From the NCBI RefSeq assembly GCF_022919135.1, contig NZ_CP095049.1, positions 4,344,501-4,408,500 on the forward strand: 64,000 nt of DNA, written 5' to 3'. Shown here in pieces: positions 1 through 8,381 of the stretch. Within the stretch, counting starts at the first letter, position 1. Every line of letters begins with the position of its first letter. The DNA comes from Hymenobacter cellulosivorans (GTDB taxonomy: Bacteria > Bacteroidota > Bacteroidia > Cytophagales > Hymenobacteraceae). The position numbers and the translations under genes were made by a program. Below the pieces are notes generated by a model, which ran no database searches, was not told the origin of the DNA, and saw only the letters and a program-made list of their open reading frames with translations.

Positions 1-126
1 GTACTGCAAAAACTGAGAGGCAAGAACACTGTAATGCGTGACACCCTAGCGCGTTTACGGGGAAAAGCATCAAAATCAGTTAATCGGCGCTGTACCGAAC
101 TATAGTCGGACGCAGCCACTGCAAGG
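1..126 (+). pseudogene. decayed remnant of Cro-like gene
   Basis: This stretch aligns base for base, with substitutions and a short deletion, to 9366-9510, inside the intact Cro-like gene of the neighbouring element. Shared blocks include the segments around CACTGTAATGCGTGA and ATCAAAATCAGT. The copy carries an in-frame TAG where the intact gene encodes part of its helix-turn-helix, and it runs straight into another gene fragment. It is read here as a relic of an earlier related prophage. Its start lies left of the window. Confidence 0.75.
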
Positions 127-136
127 AGGTTCACCT

Positions 137-432
137 CATCTAGAAGGCCCAGGGTGCCAGTCAGCAGGGCATAACCATCCGCCAACTGAAGCAAGTAACC
201 TAATGCTGAGCACCTGCGCCAGCGCCTGACCATCAACCAAAAGCAGCGCCACGGCCTGCTCACCAACGAAGAAGCCAAGCAGCAGCGCGCCGAAATGCAG
301 CAAGCCACCCAACGCAAGGCCAGCACCGACTAGCAGCTCAGCCTGGAAGCTCAGCAGGCCATCAACCGCTGGGGCCGCGACGTCACCCATCACTTTGCCG
401 AACGTCACGGCATCAACTCCAACCATCTTTGA
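137..432 (+). pseudogene. decayed 3' remnant of replication-accessory gene
   Basis: Clear homologue of the last third of the intact gene at 10898-11758 (compare 11418-11758). It shares the Gln/Arg-rich tail and ends at an equivalent TGA. About 45-50 nt are missing after the shared CAGCAAGTAACC block, and a Trp codon has become TAG near 334. It directly abuts the Cro-like remnant, whereas the intact genes lie about 2 kb apart, so an internal deletion removed the middle of the old operon. Confidence 0.8.
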
Positions 433-567
433 GTTACTGCAAAAGGTTCCCATTAGTGCGCTACCTATTGCGGCAGTAGTGGCACTCAACCTTCCCTAGA
501 CCTGACGCTACAGAATACAAGAGAAAAAGAGCCAAGCTTTAAGTCAAGTAATTAGTCCTTGCTAAGC

Positions 568-2295
568 TTACTTATCAGGCTGTATTTCGCCGGTTCTCCC
601 CCGTTTGAACCAGGCATAGATTCCTGATAACGCGGCTAGTATTGCTGCAAGGGTCAGTAAATTTTTCTTAAGCCATTCCATAAAGTCAGTGATTTGGTCT
701 GATACAGGTTTCGGTGACTCAATCACGTTGACTTCAATAGTTTTATAAAATGGCCTGCTGTTTTTTAGACTACTATCATCACAGGAGCCTTTAATGATGA
801 AATTCAGGGGTAGTCTTTCACCAGACTTTATTGGTTTTACCCTCCACACTCTCTGCTGAATTGTATCGTTTTTAACGTTCACGAAGACTTGCGGCTCCTC
901 AGGGGTAACGAGAAAATATGAACTATCCGATCTAAGGTCTACGCTCATGAACGGAGTGATTTTTATCTGTTCTAATATGATATTCCTTTCGTCAGGAACC
1001 ACTGGAACTCCTAAATAAGAATTGACAACAAGATGGTGCGAGGTTATTTTGGTGCTGGGTAACCGACGCTCTGACGAAGTGCCCCGCTGGGGTGACTGCA
1101 GACCGTCAACTACTCCGGCCACAAGGCTGAGCACTACATTATACAACTTCCCTTTCTCCATCTTACGAGGCGTATTATAAACTGCCGATCCTTCTTCAAA
1201 GCACCTATTTGACTGTCCCGAGGTGCTCGCTCTAACATATAGAGCCGGACCATATTTTGATTCTGCAGCATTAGGCGCACCCGTAGGGTAGAGGTCGATA
1301 TCTACTCGGCGATTCAGGGCCTGACCATCAGCGGTAGTATTATCCGCTATTGGCTTTGTTGCACCGTAAATCCGAGTCTCGATGCGGGCCGACGGGACAC
1401 CTTGACTGAGTAAGTAGGTCCTAGTCAAAGTTGCACGTTCCTGCGCAAGCTTTAAGCCTTGGTCACCGCTGCCTTCTAAGTTGTCAGTATGTGCAGCAAT
1501 ACTCACACTATATTCTGGGGATTCGGCCATGAAGGCAGCAATGCTCTCGATTATAGGCAACGACTTTGGAGGCGGAATTGCCTTGTTGACCTCGAAGTAG
1601 ATATATTTCGTGGTTTTCTGCAGTATCTTCTTCGTTATGGTTTTGCCCTCTGGGCAACCCTTGTTAAAGGCTAAACCAGCACGGTCAGGGCAACTGTCTT
1701 GGTCATCGGGTACGCCGTCTCTGTCGCCATCAATCGGACAGCCATTACCGTCAACCTGTGTACCAGCTGGGGTATCGGGGCACTTATCTTTCTGATCAGT
1801 CGTGCCGTCGCTATCCATATCCAGCACCAGTGGGCAGCCATTACCATCAACCTGCTCTCCGGCTGGTGTATCAGGACACTTGTCGTTCTGGTCAATTATG
1901 CCGTCGCTATCTGCATCTGCACAACCATTGTGCTCGGGCTTGCCAGGAACATCAGGACATTTGTCATCGGCGTCGCGTACACCATCGTTGTCGCGGTCAT
2001 AGCACCCCTCTAGCGTAGCCTGACCTTTTTCGGTAGGGCAACGATCCTGATAGTCCGGCACGCCGTCACCGTCGCTGTCCAGCGGGCAGCCGTTGGGATC
2101 TACGGCCATATCACGGGGCGTATCTGGACATCTATCTTTCTTATCAGTTACGCCGTCAAAGTCTTTGTCGCGTTTGCGCCATAGTTTAAAGTCACTGCAA
2201 GACGTGAAAAAGAGTAAAAGTATAAGCATCCGTAAGCCACGCCGGAATGCACCACCAAATCTTCTTATTTGAAGCTCATTGAATGCCTTTACCAT
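568..2295 (-). CDS. OmpA-family lipoprotein with TSP3 repeats and C-terminal TM
   Basis: 575 residues. The N terminus has a basic stretch, a short hydrophobic core and a Cys in a lipobox-like context (LLLFFTSC, about residue 33), suggesting a lipoprotein. Residues about 40-215 hold six thrombospondin type 3 calcium-binding repeats (DxDxDG...CPDTP). Residues about 228-345 form an OmpA-like peptidoglycan-binding domain ending in NRRVDIDLYP. Then come about 190 residues of an unassigned, probably beta-rich domain and, unusually, a C-terminal hydrophobic segment (about 548-566) followed by basic residues. OmpA/TSP3 proteins normally end after the OmpA domain, so the extension and second membrane anchor are odd. 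The gene lies among prophage relics but shows no phage features itself. Confidence 0.75.
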   Translation of the reverse strand: MVKAFNELQIRRFGGAFRRGLRMLILLLFFTSCSDFKLWRKRDKDFDGVTDKKDRCPDTPRDMAVDPNGCPLDSDGDGVPDYQDRCPTEKGQATLEGCYDRDNDGVRDADDKCPDVPGKPEHNGCADADSDGIIDQNDKCPDTPAGEQVDGNGCPLVLDMDSDGTTDQKDKCPDTPAGTQVDGNGCPIDGDRDGVPDDQDSCPDRAGLAFNKGCPEGKTITKKILQKTTKYIYFEVNKAIPPPKSLPIIESIAAFMAESPEYSVSIAAHTDNLEGSGDQGLKLAQERATLTRTYLLSQGVPSARIETRIYGATKPIADNTTADGQALNRRVDIDLYPTGAPNAAESKYGPALYVRASTSGQSNRCFEEGSAVYNTPRKMEKGKLYNVVLSLVAGVVDGLQSPQRGTSSERRLPSTKITSHHLVVNSYLGVPVVPDERNIILEQIKITPFMSVDLRSDSSYFLVTPEEPQVFVNVKNDTIQQRVWRVKPIKSGERLPLNFIIKGSCDDSSLKNSRPFYKTIEVNVIESPKPVSDQITDFMEWLKKNLLTLAAILAALSGIYAWFKRGRTGEIQPDK

Positions 2296-2499
2296 AGCAG
2301 AAGGTGGTTCATTGATAATGCTTATTGCCGCAGAAGTATCCAGCTCCTAAAAGCTCCTAGGCGCTGATACATCTGTAAAATTTTGATTATCAATTATATT
2401 TCTCATCAGTACCAGCACTGATTTTCAAGCCAGGCTAGGTGTAGTCATATTTTATTGTGACCGAGCATATCCATTCAACAGCCTCAAGTCTCAGCCCCT

Positions 2500-2620
2500 T
2501 ACGCCCGAAATGCCCATCCAGCAGCACTGTCAATTCCTCAACGCCGTGCGCTGGCTCTGCGTCGGCTGTCTCATTAGTACTTACCTCAACGACCTGTGCG
2601 CCGCCCAGCTCAGCCCAGCT
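2500..2620 (+). pseudogene. fragment of Dam-like methylase gene
   Basis: The translation from about 2506 contains FLNAVRWLCVGCLISTYLND. This matches FLDAVRWLRVDCLISTYPND of the intact adenine methylase at 12264-12998 (aligned DNA about 12625-12740). Only this internal piece survives, without the catalytic DPPY motif. It is a third gene of the old early operon found as a fossil in this flank. Confidence 0.75.
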
Positions 2621-2642
2621 ACCGTAACCAACTATACCCTAA

Positions 2643-3059
2643 GTCTCAACTAGCACGCATTGAGAAAGAGTTATTGACTTTAAGCCCTGCCAACTTCCAG
2701 AAACTTGGCGACGCATACTTGGCCCGTTTCCGGGGCTGGCGGACTCAGTCATGGGGCACCATGATTAGGGCCGACAAAGACCGCACTGGCACCCCCCGAT
2801 GCTTGGGCCTTATTGTTTGATGGCCGCTTTGTGTTTCTGGCCTACGCCACCGCTCATCAAAACCTACCCAATAAGTTGCAGAAAGACCTCACGGATTGCA
2901 TCACCCGTACCCAGCCCGATATCCTCCCCTCGCAGGTTAAGCAGATCTGTCTTGTTTTTCAACCGCCGCTCCCCACCTGCAACCGCCGCCAACCTTTACA
3001 AACAAGCCAAAGCAGCGGGTTACGAGCTAGAACTCTTTGGGCTTCTCGGTGAAAATTCT
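2643..3059 (+). pseudogene. broken N-terminal nuclease-like domain of a large protein
   Basis: Three consecutive reading frames together read as one domain. The first has ARIEKELLTLSPANFQKLGD...GTP, the second FDGRFVFLAYATAHQNL...KLQKDL, the third ANLYKQAKAAGYELELFGL. The pattern (FQxLxDxYL, GTPD-like, hydrophobic strand, KLxxDL) recalls the N-terminal restriction-like module of large NTPase proteins found in bacterial defence loci. At least two frameshifts (about 2795 and 2965) and the lack of any downstream domain make it a dead fragment. The family assignment is from memory of the pattern and is tentative. Confidence 0.45.
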
Positions 3060-3485
3060 ACTGGATTTCCCGCCGGCTGGCTGCATCTGCCTGGAGCACC
3101 TGCTGCCGAAGTGGCCGCTGAAGGACTTTATAAAGGGCGTAGTAGGCCTGTTCGGCCTGACCCAGCAGACCGCCCCCTCGCACTGTGAAGCTGACCGATG
3201 GCACGACACCAATTAGCGTCAGCCCGCGGCATCAGCACGTTTGCTGGCCTGAGCTTCGCCATCGACCTGCTGCCCACTTACTACGCCCACCTGCGCGCCG
3301 TGTACGCCCGGCCGCTGGTGCTCAAGCCCTCGGTGCGCCTGAGCGCCCAGGACGTGCTGGACTTCAACCAGCTCGTGCCCGTGTGGCCGGAAAAGGAAGG
3401 CAGCTATTTCTACTGCAATAAAATCACGAACTGGGAGGAAGGCCAGGCCTTGACCTCTGTGGAGTTGCTGCGACTGACGTTTTGA
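3060..3485 (+). pseudogene. phage tail protein remnant (C-terminal part)
   Basis: One frame reads LPKWPLKDFIKGVVGLFGL and a following frame (3198-3485) reads DLLPTYYAHLRAVYARPLVL...LDFNQLVPVWPEKEGSYFYCNKITNWEEG. Both pieces resemble one protein type common in Bacteroidota prophages, placed after the tape-measure gene: a segment of the form LPxxxxxDFIKxxxxLFGL, then YYxxLxxxYxR and PVYxxxxGSYFYxNKI near the C terminus. The middle is missing and the frame is broken. Together with the lysis genes at 7.0-8.0 kb it marks this flank as an eroded prophage. Confidence 0.5.
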
Positions 3486-3534
3486 AGGGTCAGTGTATTC
3501 TAGATAGATATAGACACAAGCCAGTGTAGTAGCT

Positions 3535-5223
3535 TTGCCCACTTGTTTGTGCAGGCTGTCCAAATTCACCGTTTATAATCTTTTCAATCCTTCTTTGATA
3601 CGTACATTCTTACCCTCATTACTGGCCAGTGCCGTCCTGCTCGGTACTAGCTTGCTATCAACCCCGGCTGCCGCCCAGGCTCCTGCGAAGCAATGGGATA
3701 AAACCTTTGGCGGAAGCTATAGAGATGAGCTGACCGTAATGCGTCCTACCCGCGAGGGAGGGGTTATTCTAGGAGGCTATTCCACCTCGAACATCAGTGG
3801 TGATAGAACGCAGGCAAGCCCAGGTTATGGCGACTACTGGGTTGTCAAGGTGGATGCCGCTGGCAATAAGCAGTGGGATAAAGCCTTTGGAAGCAGCGGA
3901 AATGGTCTGTTAAAAGCTCTGCAGCAAACGCCGGATGGAGGTTACTTACTCGGAGGAGAGGCTGAGTCTATCGCCGATGGGGATAAAACTCAAGTGGGCA
4001 ACGGAGACTATGACTACTGGATCATAAAAATTGACGCGAATGGGACAAAACAGTGGGACAAGACCTTCGGGGGCCAAGGTGTTGATCACTTAACCGGTGT
4101 AGAACTCACGGCTGACGGAGGCTATATTCTTCTTGGGAGTTCTGACTCGGGTATCGGCGGCGATAAGACACAAGCAAACCGAGGAAGCTATGACTTCTGG
4201 GTCGTAAAAATCGACGCAGTAGGGAACAAAGTATGGGACAAAACCTTTGGTGGTGCCACCAGGGATTACGCCTTTTCTTTGTGCACTACTCGCGACGGGG
4301 GCGTCCTACTAGTTGGCGACTCTAGTTCGCCAATTAGTGGTGATAAAAGCCAGGCCGAGCAAGGCAACCTCGACTTTTGGGTTGTCAAGCTCAACGCAAC
4401 CGGTACCAAAGAATGGGACCGCACGCTAGGCGGTAGTCTTTCCGATCAAGCCTTGGGTGTGCAGCAAGCCCCGGATGGCAACTATTTGATTGCAGGCACA
4501 TCCTACTCTGGTATTAGCGGTGATAAAACTCAAGCCAGTAAAGGAAATTCCGATATATGGGTTGTGAAACTGGACCCTCTGGGCAACAAAGTCTGGGACC
4601 GCTCGCTCGGGGGCAATAGGCACGAGGACGCTAATTCTATTCTTGCAACCAGTGACGGGGGCATGATCGTTGCCGGTAGTTCCTTCTCTGGTATTAGCGG
4701 TGATAAAACACAGCCCAGCCGCGGCGGATATGATTTTTGGTTGGTCAAGCTGGATGGTGTGGGAACTACCCAATGGGACCTATCCTTGGGAGGGCCAGAT
4801 CATGACCCTGCTTCCGCGCTAGCCAGCCAGCCCAATGGCGGATTAGTAGTGGCTGGTACCACTTACCCGGGCATCGGAGGAGACAAGACCCAGATTGGCT
4901 ATGGAGAAGAAGACTTTTGGCTGGTCAAGCTACAGGACGCTACCATTACAGGTGTGAGGCCAACGCTAACCAAAGAGCCGTTAACTATATACCCCAACCC
5001 AGCGCACAACCGCCTAACCCTGCACCTGGCAGCTGAGGCCCCGCGCACGGGCCTGCGTCTTTCCCTGCTGGATGCATTAGGCCGTAGTGTGTATGCGCAA
5101 CCCCTGGGAGCTGGAGGCCCGGATGTATCCGTTGAGGTAGGCCAGCACCCGGCCGGGTTGTACTTGCTTCGTGTAGAAGGCCCCGATGGCTATGCAGCCA
5201 CGCAACGGGTGGTACTGGAGTAA
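3535..5223 (+). CDS. T9SS-sorted seven-repeat (probable beta-propeller) protein
   Basis: 562 residues. A TTG start is used; the signal sequence ends about residue 48 (AAAQA). There follow seven repeats of about 60 residues, each beginning with a (Q/V/E)WD(K/R/L)xxGG motif and containing DGGxxxxG and a DFW(V/L)VK(L/I) strand. The 180-nt spacing is very regular (repeats begin near 3691, 3872, 4051, 4231, 4411, 4591 and 4771). Seven blades would close a beta-propeller. The C-terminal about 80 residues (IYPNP...GLYLLRV) are a type A type IX secretion sorting domain, so the protein is probably exported to the surface or medium. Its function is unknown. A strong terminator follows. Confidence 0.85.
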   Translation: MPTCLCRLSKFTVYNLFNPSLIRTFLPSLLASAVLLGTSLLSTPAAAQAPAKQWDKTFGGSYRDELTVMRPTREGGVILGGYSTSNISGDRTQASPGYGDYWVVKVDAAGNKQWDKAFGSSGNGLLKALQQTPDGGYLLGGEAESIADGDKTQVGNGDYDYWIIKIDANGTKQWDKTFGGQGVDHLTGVELTADGGYILLGSSDSGIGGDKTQANRGSYDFWVVKIDAVGNKVWDKTFGGATRDYAFSLCTTRDGGVLLVGDSSSPISGDKSQAEQGNLDFWVVKLNATGTKEWDRTLGGSLSDQALGVQQAPDGNYLIAGTSYSGISGDKTQASKGNSDIWVVKLDPLGNKVWDRSLGGNRHEDANSILATSDGGMIVAGSSFSGISGDKTQPSRGGYDFWLVKLDGVGTTQWDLSLGGPDHDPASALASQPNGGLVVAGTTYPGIGGDKTQIGYGEEDFWLVKLQDATITGVRPTLTKEPLTIYPNPAHNRLTLHLAAEAPRTGLRLSLLDALGRSVYAQPLGAGGPDVSVEVGQHPAGLYLLRVEGPDGYAATQRVVLE

Positions 5224-5243
5224 CACGACGAGTATTTGCTACG

Positions 5244-5276
5244 AAAAGCCCCGCCCTGAACAGGTCGGGGCTTTTT
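5244..5276 (+). terminator. Rho-independent terminator
   Basis: GC-rich hairpin (arms AAAAGCCCCGCCCTG / CAGGTCGGGGCTTTT) followed by T residues, 20 bases after the stop of the T9SS protein gene. Confidence 0.85.
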
Positions 5277-5324
5277 CGTTCCATTTCGTAAAACAGTTGG
5301 GCTGGTTCTTGCAAGCTTGACTGT

Positions 5325-5792
5325 ATGAAAACACTGCTATTGGCCGTTAGCCTGCTATTTGCCACGTTAACTCTTCGCGCCCAGTCGGCTGCGAACCCTG
5401 TGTCTGCCACTCCCTATAAGCGGGCGAATGCTGTTCTGGTAATCACCTCCGATAGTGCATCCGTCGCCCTAAAAAAGCTAGGAGCCATTCTGGTGGCGAA
5501 AGGCTACAACATCAAAAAGCTCGATACCGATTTTAACACCATCACCACCGAGCCAAAAGCCGTCATGGGAACGCAGTGGTACACTGTAATCGCCATACGA
5601 GGCGCAGCTACCCCCACCGGTATCTCGCTCTCGGCGGAAGTCACAACGGAAATACGGGCCATCTCACCCGGCAGCGAGCATACAGTGACGCGCGTTTTTA
5701 GTAACGGAAAAAAGCCCACCGGTTACTTCCGCTGGCTAATGGAAATAGCGGCTTCTTACCCTGGGGCCACGGTGCACTACACCCAAGACTAA
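5325..5792 (+). CDS. small exported protein, function unknown
   Basis: 155 residues with a classic signal peptide (MKTLLLAVSLLFATLTLRAQ, cleavage after about residue 20). The mature part has alternating strand-like segments (ANAVLVIT, WYTVIAIRGAA) and no recognised motif. It is monocistronic, between two terminators. No family can be assigned from the sequence. Confidence 0.7.
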   Translation: MKTLLLAVSLLFATLTLRAQSAANPVSATPYKRANAVLVITSDSASVALKKLGAILVAKGYNIKKLDTDFNTITTEPKAVMGTQWYTVIAIRGAATPTGISLSAEVTTEIRAISPGSEHTVTRVFSNGKKPTGYFRWLMEIAASYPGATVHYTQD

Positions 5793-5832
5793 TACTGCGC
5801 GACGTTTTACCCTACTTGCGCGACGGAATGGA

Positions 5833-5857
5833 GCCACGGCGTTTGCCGTGGCTTTTT
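5833..5857 (+). terminator. Rho-independent terminator
   Basis: Perfect 8-bp stem GCCACGGC / GCCGTGGC with GTTT loop and a T run, 40 bases downstream of the 155-residue exported protein. Confidence 0.8.
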
Positions 5858-5876
5858 GCATGTAGTAGGTTGCCGT

Positions 5877-5951
5877 ATGGCCCAGGATACCACAGAAAAG
5901 CTCTTATTTGAAGTCCGTCTTTCCAGCGAACAGCTGAAGGCAGAGATCTAA
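5877..5951 (+). CDS. possible 24-residue ORF
   Basis: ATG-initiated ORF encoding an amphipathic peptide (KLLFEVRLSSEQLKAEI). It could be the surviving 5' end of a longer phage gene, since relics surround it, or chance. No ribosome-binding evidence decides this. Confidence 0.2.
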   Translation: MAQDTTEKLLFEVRLSSEQLKAEI

Positions 5952-6010
5952 AGATTCAGTGCTGGCACTGAGGTAATAGAATGGAAGGTGGGCGTGATTA
6001 GAGGCTAAAG

Positions 6011-6994
6011 TTGAAAACAACCACACGCTTCTTCCATATGTGCCATGCAACGATTACCCGAAGCATTCATGTAGGTGCATTCCTCATGACGACCCTTCTC
6101 CTTTCTCAACGCTGTTATGCTCAAGACGAACCCGCTGGTATATTTCGTGCCAGCCATATTCTTTTCAAGGGAGATAAGGTTCGCTATCTCATTCCTTCAA
6201 CTTCTGGCCCTAAAGCCAAGGTAGAAGAGCAAGATATTGAAACGACTACTGGCGGAGTCGTAACTACGATCACCCGCAAAACAACGACTAAACCAACCGC
6301 AGATGCTTCTAAAGGATATGAAGAATCAGATCCAAAGGAAGCAAGGCCTTCAGAAGGGAAAGCAATTGAAGTAACGATTATTCAAAAGGGTGATACGTTA
6401 TACTTTAAACCCTGGAAATGGACAGTTGGTAATCCTACAGAAGCTAATGCCATCAACAATGAGACAACAATTAACGGGAAGTTCTTCCGAGTGGTTGGTG
6501 ATGTGATAGACGCAACTCAAACCGTTAAGGAACGCAATAAGGCTACCGCCGATGCTCAAGCTTTCAATCCAACCATTAGATATTCCAAACGCAGCATTGA
6601 TGTAGGCATTATCGCCATTCCTATAACCGTGTTACTGCACCAGCACTCCATTGCTAGTGTAAAGCCAAACGCTGGGATATATGTAGGACGTAACTATGGT
6701 TTTACCCGTTACTACACAGGTGGCGTTTCGAAAACTATCTCCCGTACGCCACTAGTGTATGGCGGTGCTGCCGAACTTGATCTAAGCAAGAAGAATACAC
6801 CTGACCTTAGTGAAGATGACAAAGGGGCAGCTCCCTTTTTGAACTTTGGCGTAGGCTATCTGCGAGGAACCACCAAACTAAGTGGAGGATTCGTCCTAGG
6901 CTGGTATGTGCCACTTTCTAGCTCCGGGTGGAAATCACGCTATAGTGAAGCCCCCTACCTTGGCTTATTGCTCAGTCTGAAAATTAGTGGCTAA
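6011..6994 (+). CDS. exported protein, possible outer-membrane beta protein
   Basis: 327 residues, TTG start. An N-terminal signal with hydrophobic core (VGAFLMTTLLL) and cleavage near YAQ (about residue 38) is followed by a Thr/Lys-rich region. The second half has alternating strands typical of outer-membrane beta proteins (NAGIYVGRNYGFTRYY, FLNFGVGYLRGTTKL, LGLLLSLKI at the C terminus). It is more AT-rich than its neighbours. No known family was recognised. Confidence 0.65.
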   Translation: MKTTTRFFHMCHATITRSIHVGAFLMTTLLLSQRCYAQDEPAGIFRASHILFKGDKVRYLIPSTSGPKAKVEEQDIETTTGGVVTTITRKTTTKPTADASKGYEESDPKEARPSEGKAIEVTIIQKGDTLYFKPWKWTVGNPTEANAINNETTINGKFFRVVGDVIDATQTVKERNKATADAQAFNPTIRYSKRSIDVGIIAIPITVLLHQHSIASVKPNAGIYVGRNYGFTRYYTGGVSKTISRTPLVYGGAAELDLSKKNTPDLSEDDKGAAPFLNFGVGYLRGTTKLSGGFVLGWYVPLSSSGWKSRYSEAPYLGLLLSLKISG

Positions 6995-6997
6995 TAG

Positions 6998-7028
6998 AAA
7001 AGCCCTGGCCATTAGGTCGGGGCTTTTT
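6998..7028 (+). terminator. Rho-independent terminator
   Basis: Hairpin AAAGCCC...GGGCTTT with T tail directly after the stop codon of the preceding exported protein gene. Confidence 0.75.
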
Positions 7029-7033
7029 CTTTA

Positions 7034-7617
7034 TTGCTACATCTCTCACTGCTAGCACAAGGGCTTTACAGCACCGCTTTCCTTACTCTTCTTCTTTGCC
7101 CTGTGCTGGCTTGGGGCCAGCCTGGTAGCGTATCCGAGCCAACCGTCTGCCCCTGCAGTGGTCAGCTTCCCAGTTGGGTGTACGCGAGGCCACCGGTCAC
7201 AATGACGGGCCCAAAATCGACACCTAGCAGCGGGCAGCCGGTGCGGCCCTGCGCGGCCCGTGGTGTGGGGTATATCAAGCAGCTGGTCAGCGACACTGTG
7301 GGTTGTCCTACCCGAAGGGCGCCGCCGGCTCCTACAATTGGTTTTTGCCGAGTAGCCCGCGCACTTACTATATCAAAGGCAAGCGGGGCTCGGTGGATCA
7401 GATTTAGCCCGGGCACCAGGTCGGCTTCTATCACCCCAACCTGGGCCGCATCGCGCACGTCGCTCGTACGGTGGCTCCAGCTTGCAAGCGCGGTACCCGC
7501 GGCTGGTATTGCAATGAAGGCAACACCGGCACCGGTGGCGGCCGGGACGGAGCCGGCATGCATCTGCTGCTCAGGGCCACCTGGGAATTTTATGCCGCCG
7601 CTAACTGGCTCCACTGA
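7034..7617 (+). pseudogene. broken CHAP-type endolysin (TIGR02594-like)
   Basis: Assembled over two frames this reads as an export signal (about 7060-7110), then SQLGVREATGHNDGPKIDT, an in-frame TAG, RGPWCGVY (catalytic Cys region), then SYNWFLPSSPRTYY, a second TAG, GFYHPNLGRIAHVA (catalytic His region) and GWYCNEGNTG...LLLRATWEFYAAANWL. The LGVREATGxNDGP and PWC motifs are typical of CHAP-domain peptidoglycan hydrolases carried by prophages. Two nonsense codons and a frame change near 7305 mean it no longer encodes an enzyme. Its TGA overlaps the ATG of the next gene, as in a lysis operon. Confidence 0.65.
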
Positions 7618-7982
7618 TGCGCTCCCTCGTGCTTGGACTACTCGCCTTCGGGCTGGCCGCCTGCAAGATTGTGGAGGCTGGCGGTATTGGCGGGAATCAA
7701 ACGACCATCACCGGTGATGGCAATACGGTGGCCTCCGCCACCAAGCCAAGCACCATGGCCGCTGGTCCCGGAGCCCCTGCTCAGGTAAAGAAGTCGAATG
7801 GCGTTGCAGTCGGCGACGGAAGCCAGGTGGCCAGTTCCCGGAAAGGGCTCGCGGTATTGGGGCAGGGCAACACGGTTGCGCCGCCAGCCGCGCCGAGCAC
7901 TTGGTGGAAATGGCTGCTGGTCGGCACGGCGCTGGGTTACCTGGGGCCGAAGCTGTTTAAGCTGGGTAGCCGATTTATCTGA
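7617..7982 (+). CDS. candidate unimolecular spanin (lipoprotein with C-terminal TM)
   Basis: 121 residues. The N terminus is a lipoprotein signal (LVLGLLAFGLAAC, lipobox Cys about residue 16). The middle is Gly/Ser/Ala-rich and soluble, and one hydrophobic segment (WWKWLLVGTALGYLGPKLF, about 95-113) lies near the C terminus. A lipid-anchored N terminus plus an inner-membrane C-terminal helix is the architecture of unimolecular spanins, which fuse outer and inner membranes at the last step of phage lysis. Its ATG overlaps the stop of the broken endolysin, the expected position. The homology is structural inference, not sequence recognition. Confidence 0.55.
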   Translation: MRSLVLGLLAFGLAACKIVEAGGIGGNQTTITGDGNTVASATKPSTMAAGPGAPAQVKKSNGVAVGDGSQVASSRKGLAVLGQGNTVAPPAAPSTWWKWLLVGTALGYLGPKLFKLGSRFI

Positions 7983-8232
7983 CCACTACCGACCTGATAT
8001 AGTTGACCTGCCCAGAATTCACAGAGGTGTACATTGTGCAAAGCCTATTGCAGCAAAAAAGCCCCGGCTCACGTCAGGACTTTTTGTTTACCGGCATGAT
8101 CACGCGTTTGTATGCTTTCAGCAGAAACCGGCACCTTTTCCCTAGTACCATAACAAGCCCAGACGGCGCCAGCGACGGGGCGTTTATATGGCCTAATCAG
8201 CCACTGCTCATTCCAAACGGGCACACCAAGAA

Positions 8233-8269
8233 AAAACCCCTTGTAAACACATGATTTACAAGGGGTTTT
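8233..8269. terminator. strong bidirectional terminator
   Basis: Perfect 15-bp stem (AAAACCCCTTGTAAA / TTTACAAGGGGTTTT) with a 7-base loop and A/T tails on both sides, 10 bases left of the att repeat. On the minus strand it would have ended tRNA-Thr transcription before the younger element inserted. Confidence 0.85.
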
Positions 8270-8278
8270 CAGGGCAAT

Positions 8279-8294
8279 GAGCCCCCAGCCGGGA
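8279..8294. repeat. left attachment site (attachment core copy)
   Basis: GAGCCCCCAGCCGGGA is identical to 45976-45991, the 3' end (acceptor and T-arm part) of the tRNA-Thr gene at the other end of the element. The match ends abruptly on both sides. A partial tRNA 3' end at the int-distal boundary is what tyrosine-recombinase integration into a tRNA leaves behind. Confidence 0.8.
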
Positions 8295-8381
8295 CTCTCT
8301 TATTTTCCAAGAAGACCACGCAAGTCCAATTCAGTCAAGTACTTAACCCCAAGTGAAAATCTTTTGGTATTAGGCTGGGGC

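Noticed and set aside
7034..7717. 227-codon frame as an intact gene
   Set aside because: The protein after the signal is Arg/Pro/Ala shadow sequence; the meaningful CHAP endolysin lies in another frame with two stops, so it was called a pseudogene.
8003..8254. 83-codon plus-strand frame before the att site
   Set aside because: Runs into the strong terminator hairpin at 8233-8269 and shows no domain or start context; treated as non-coding.
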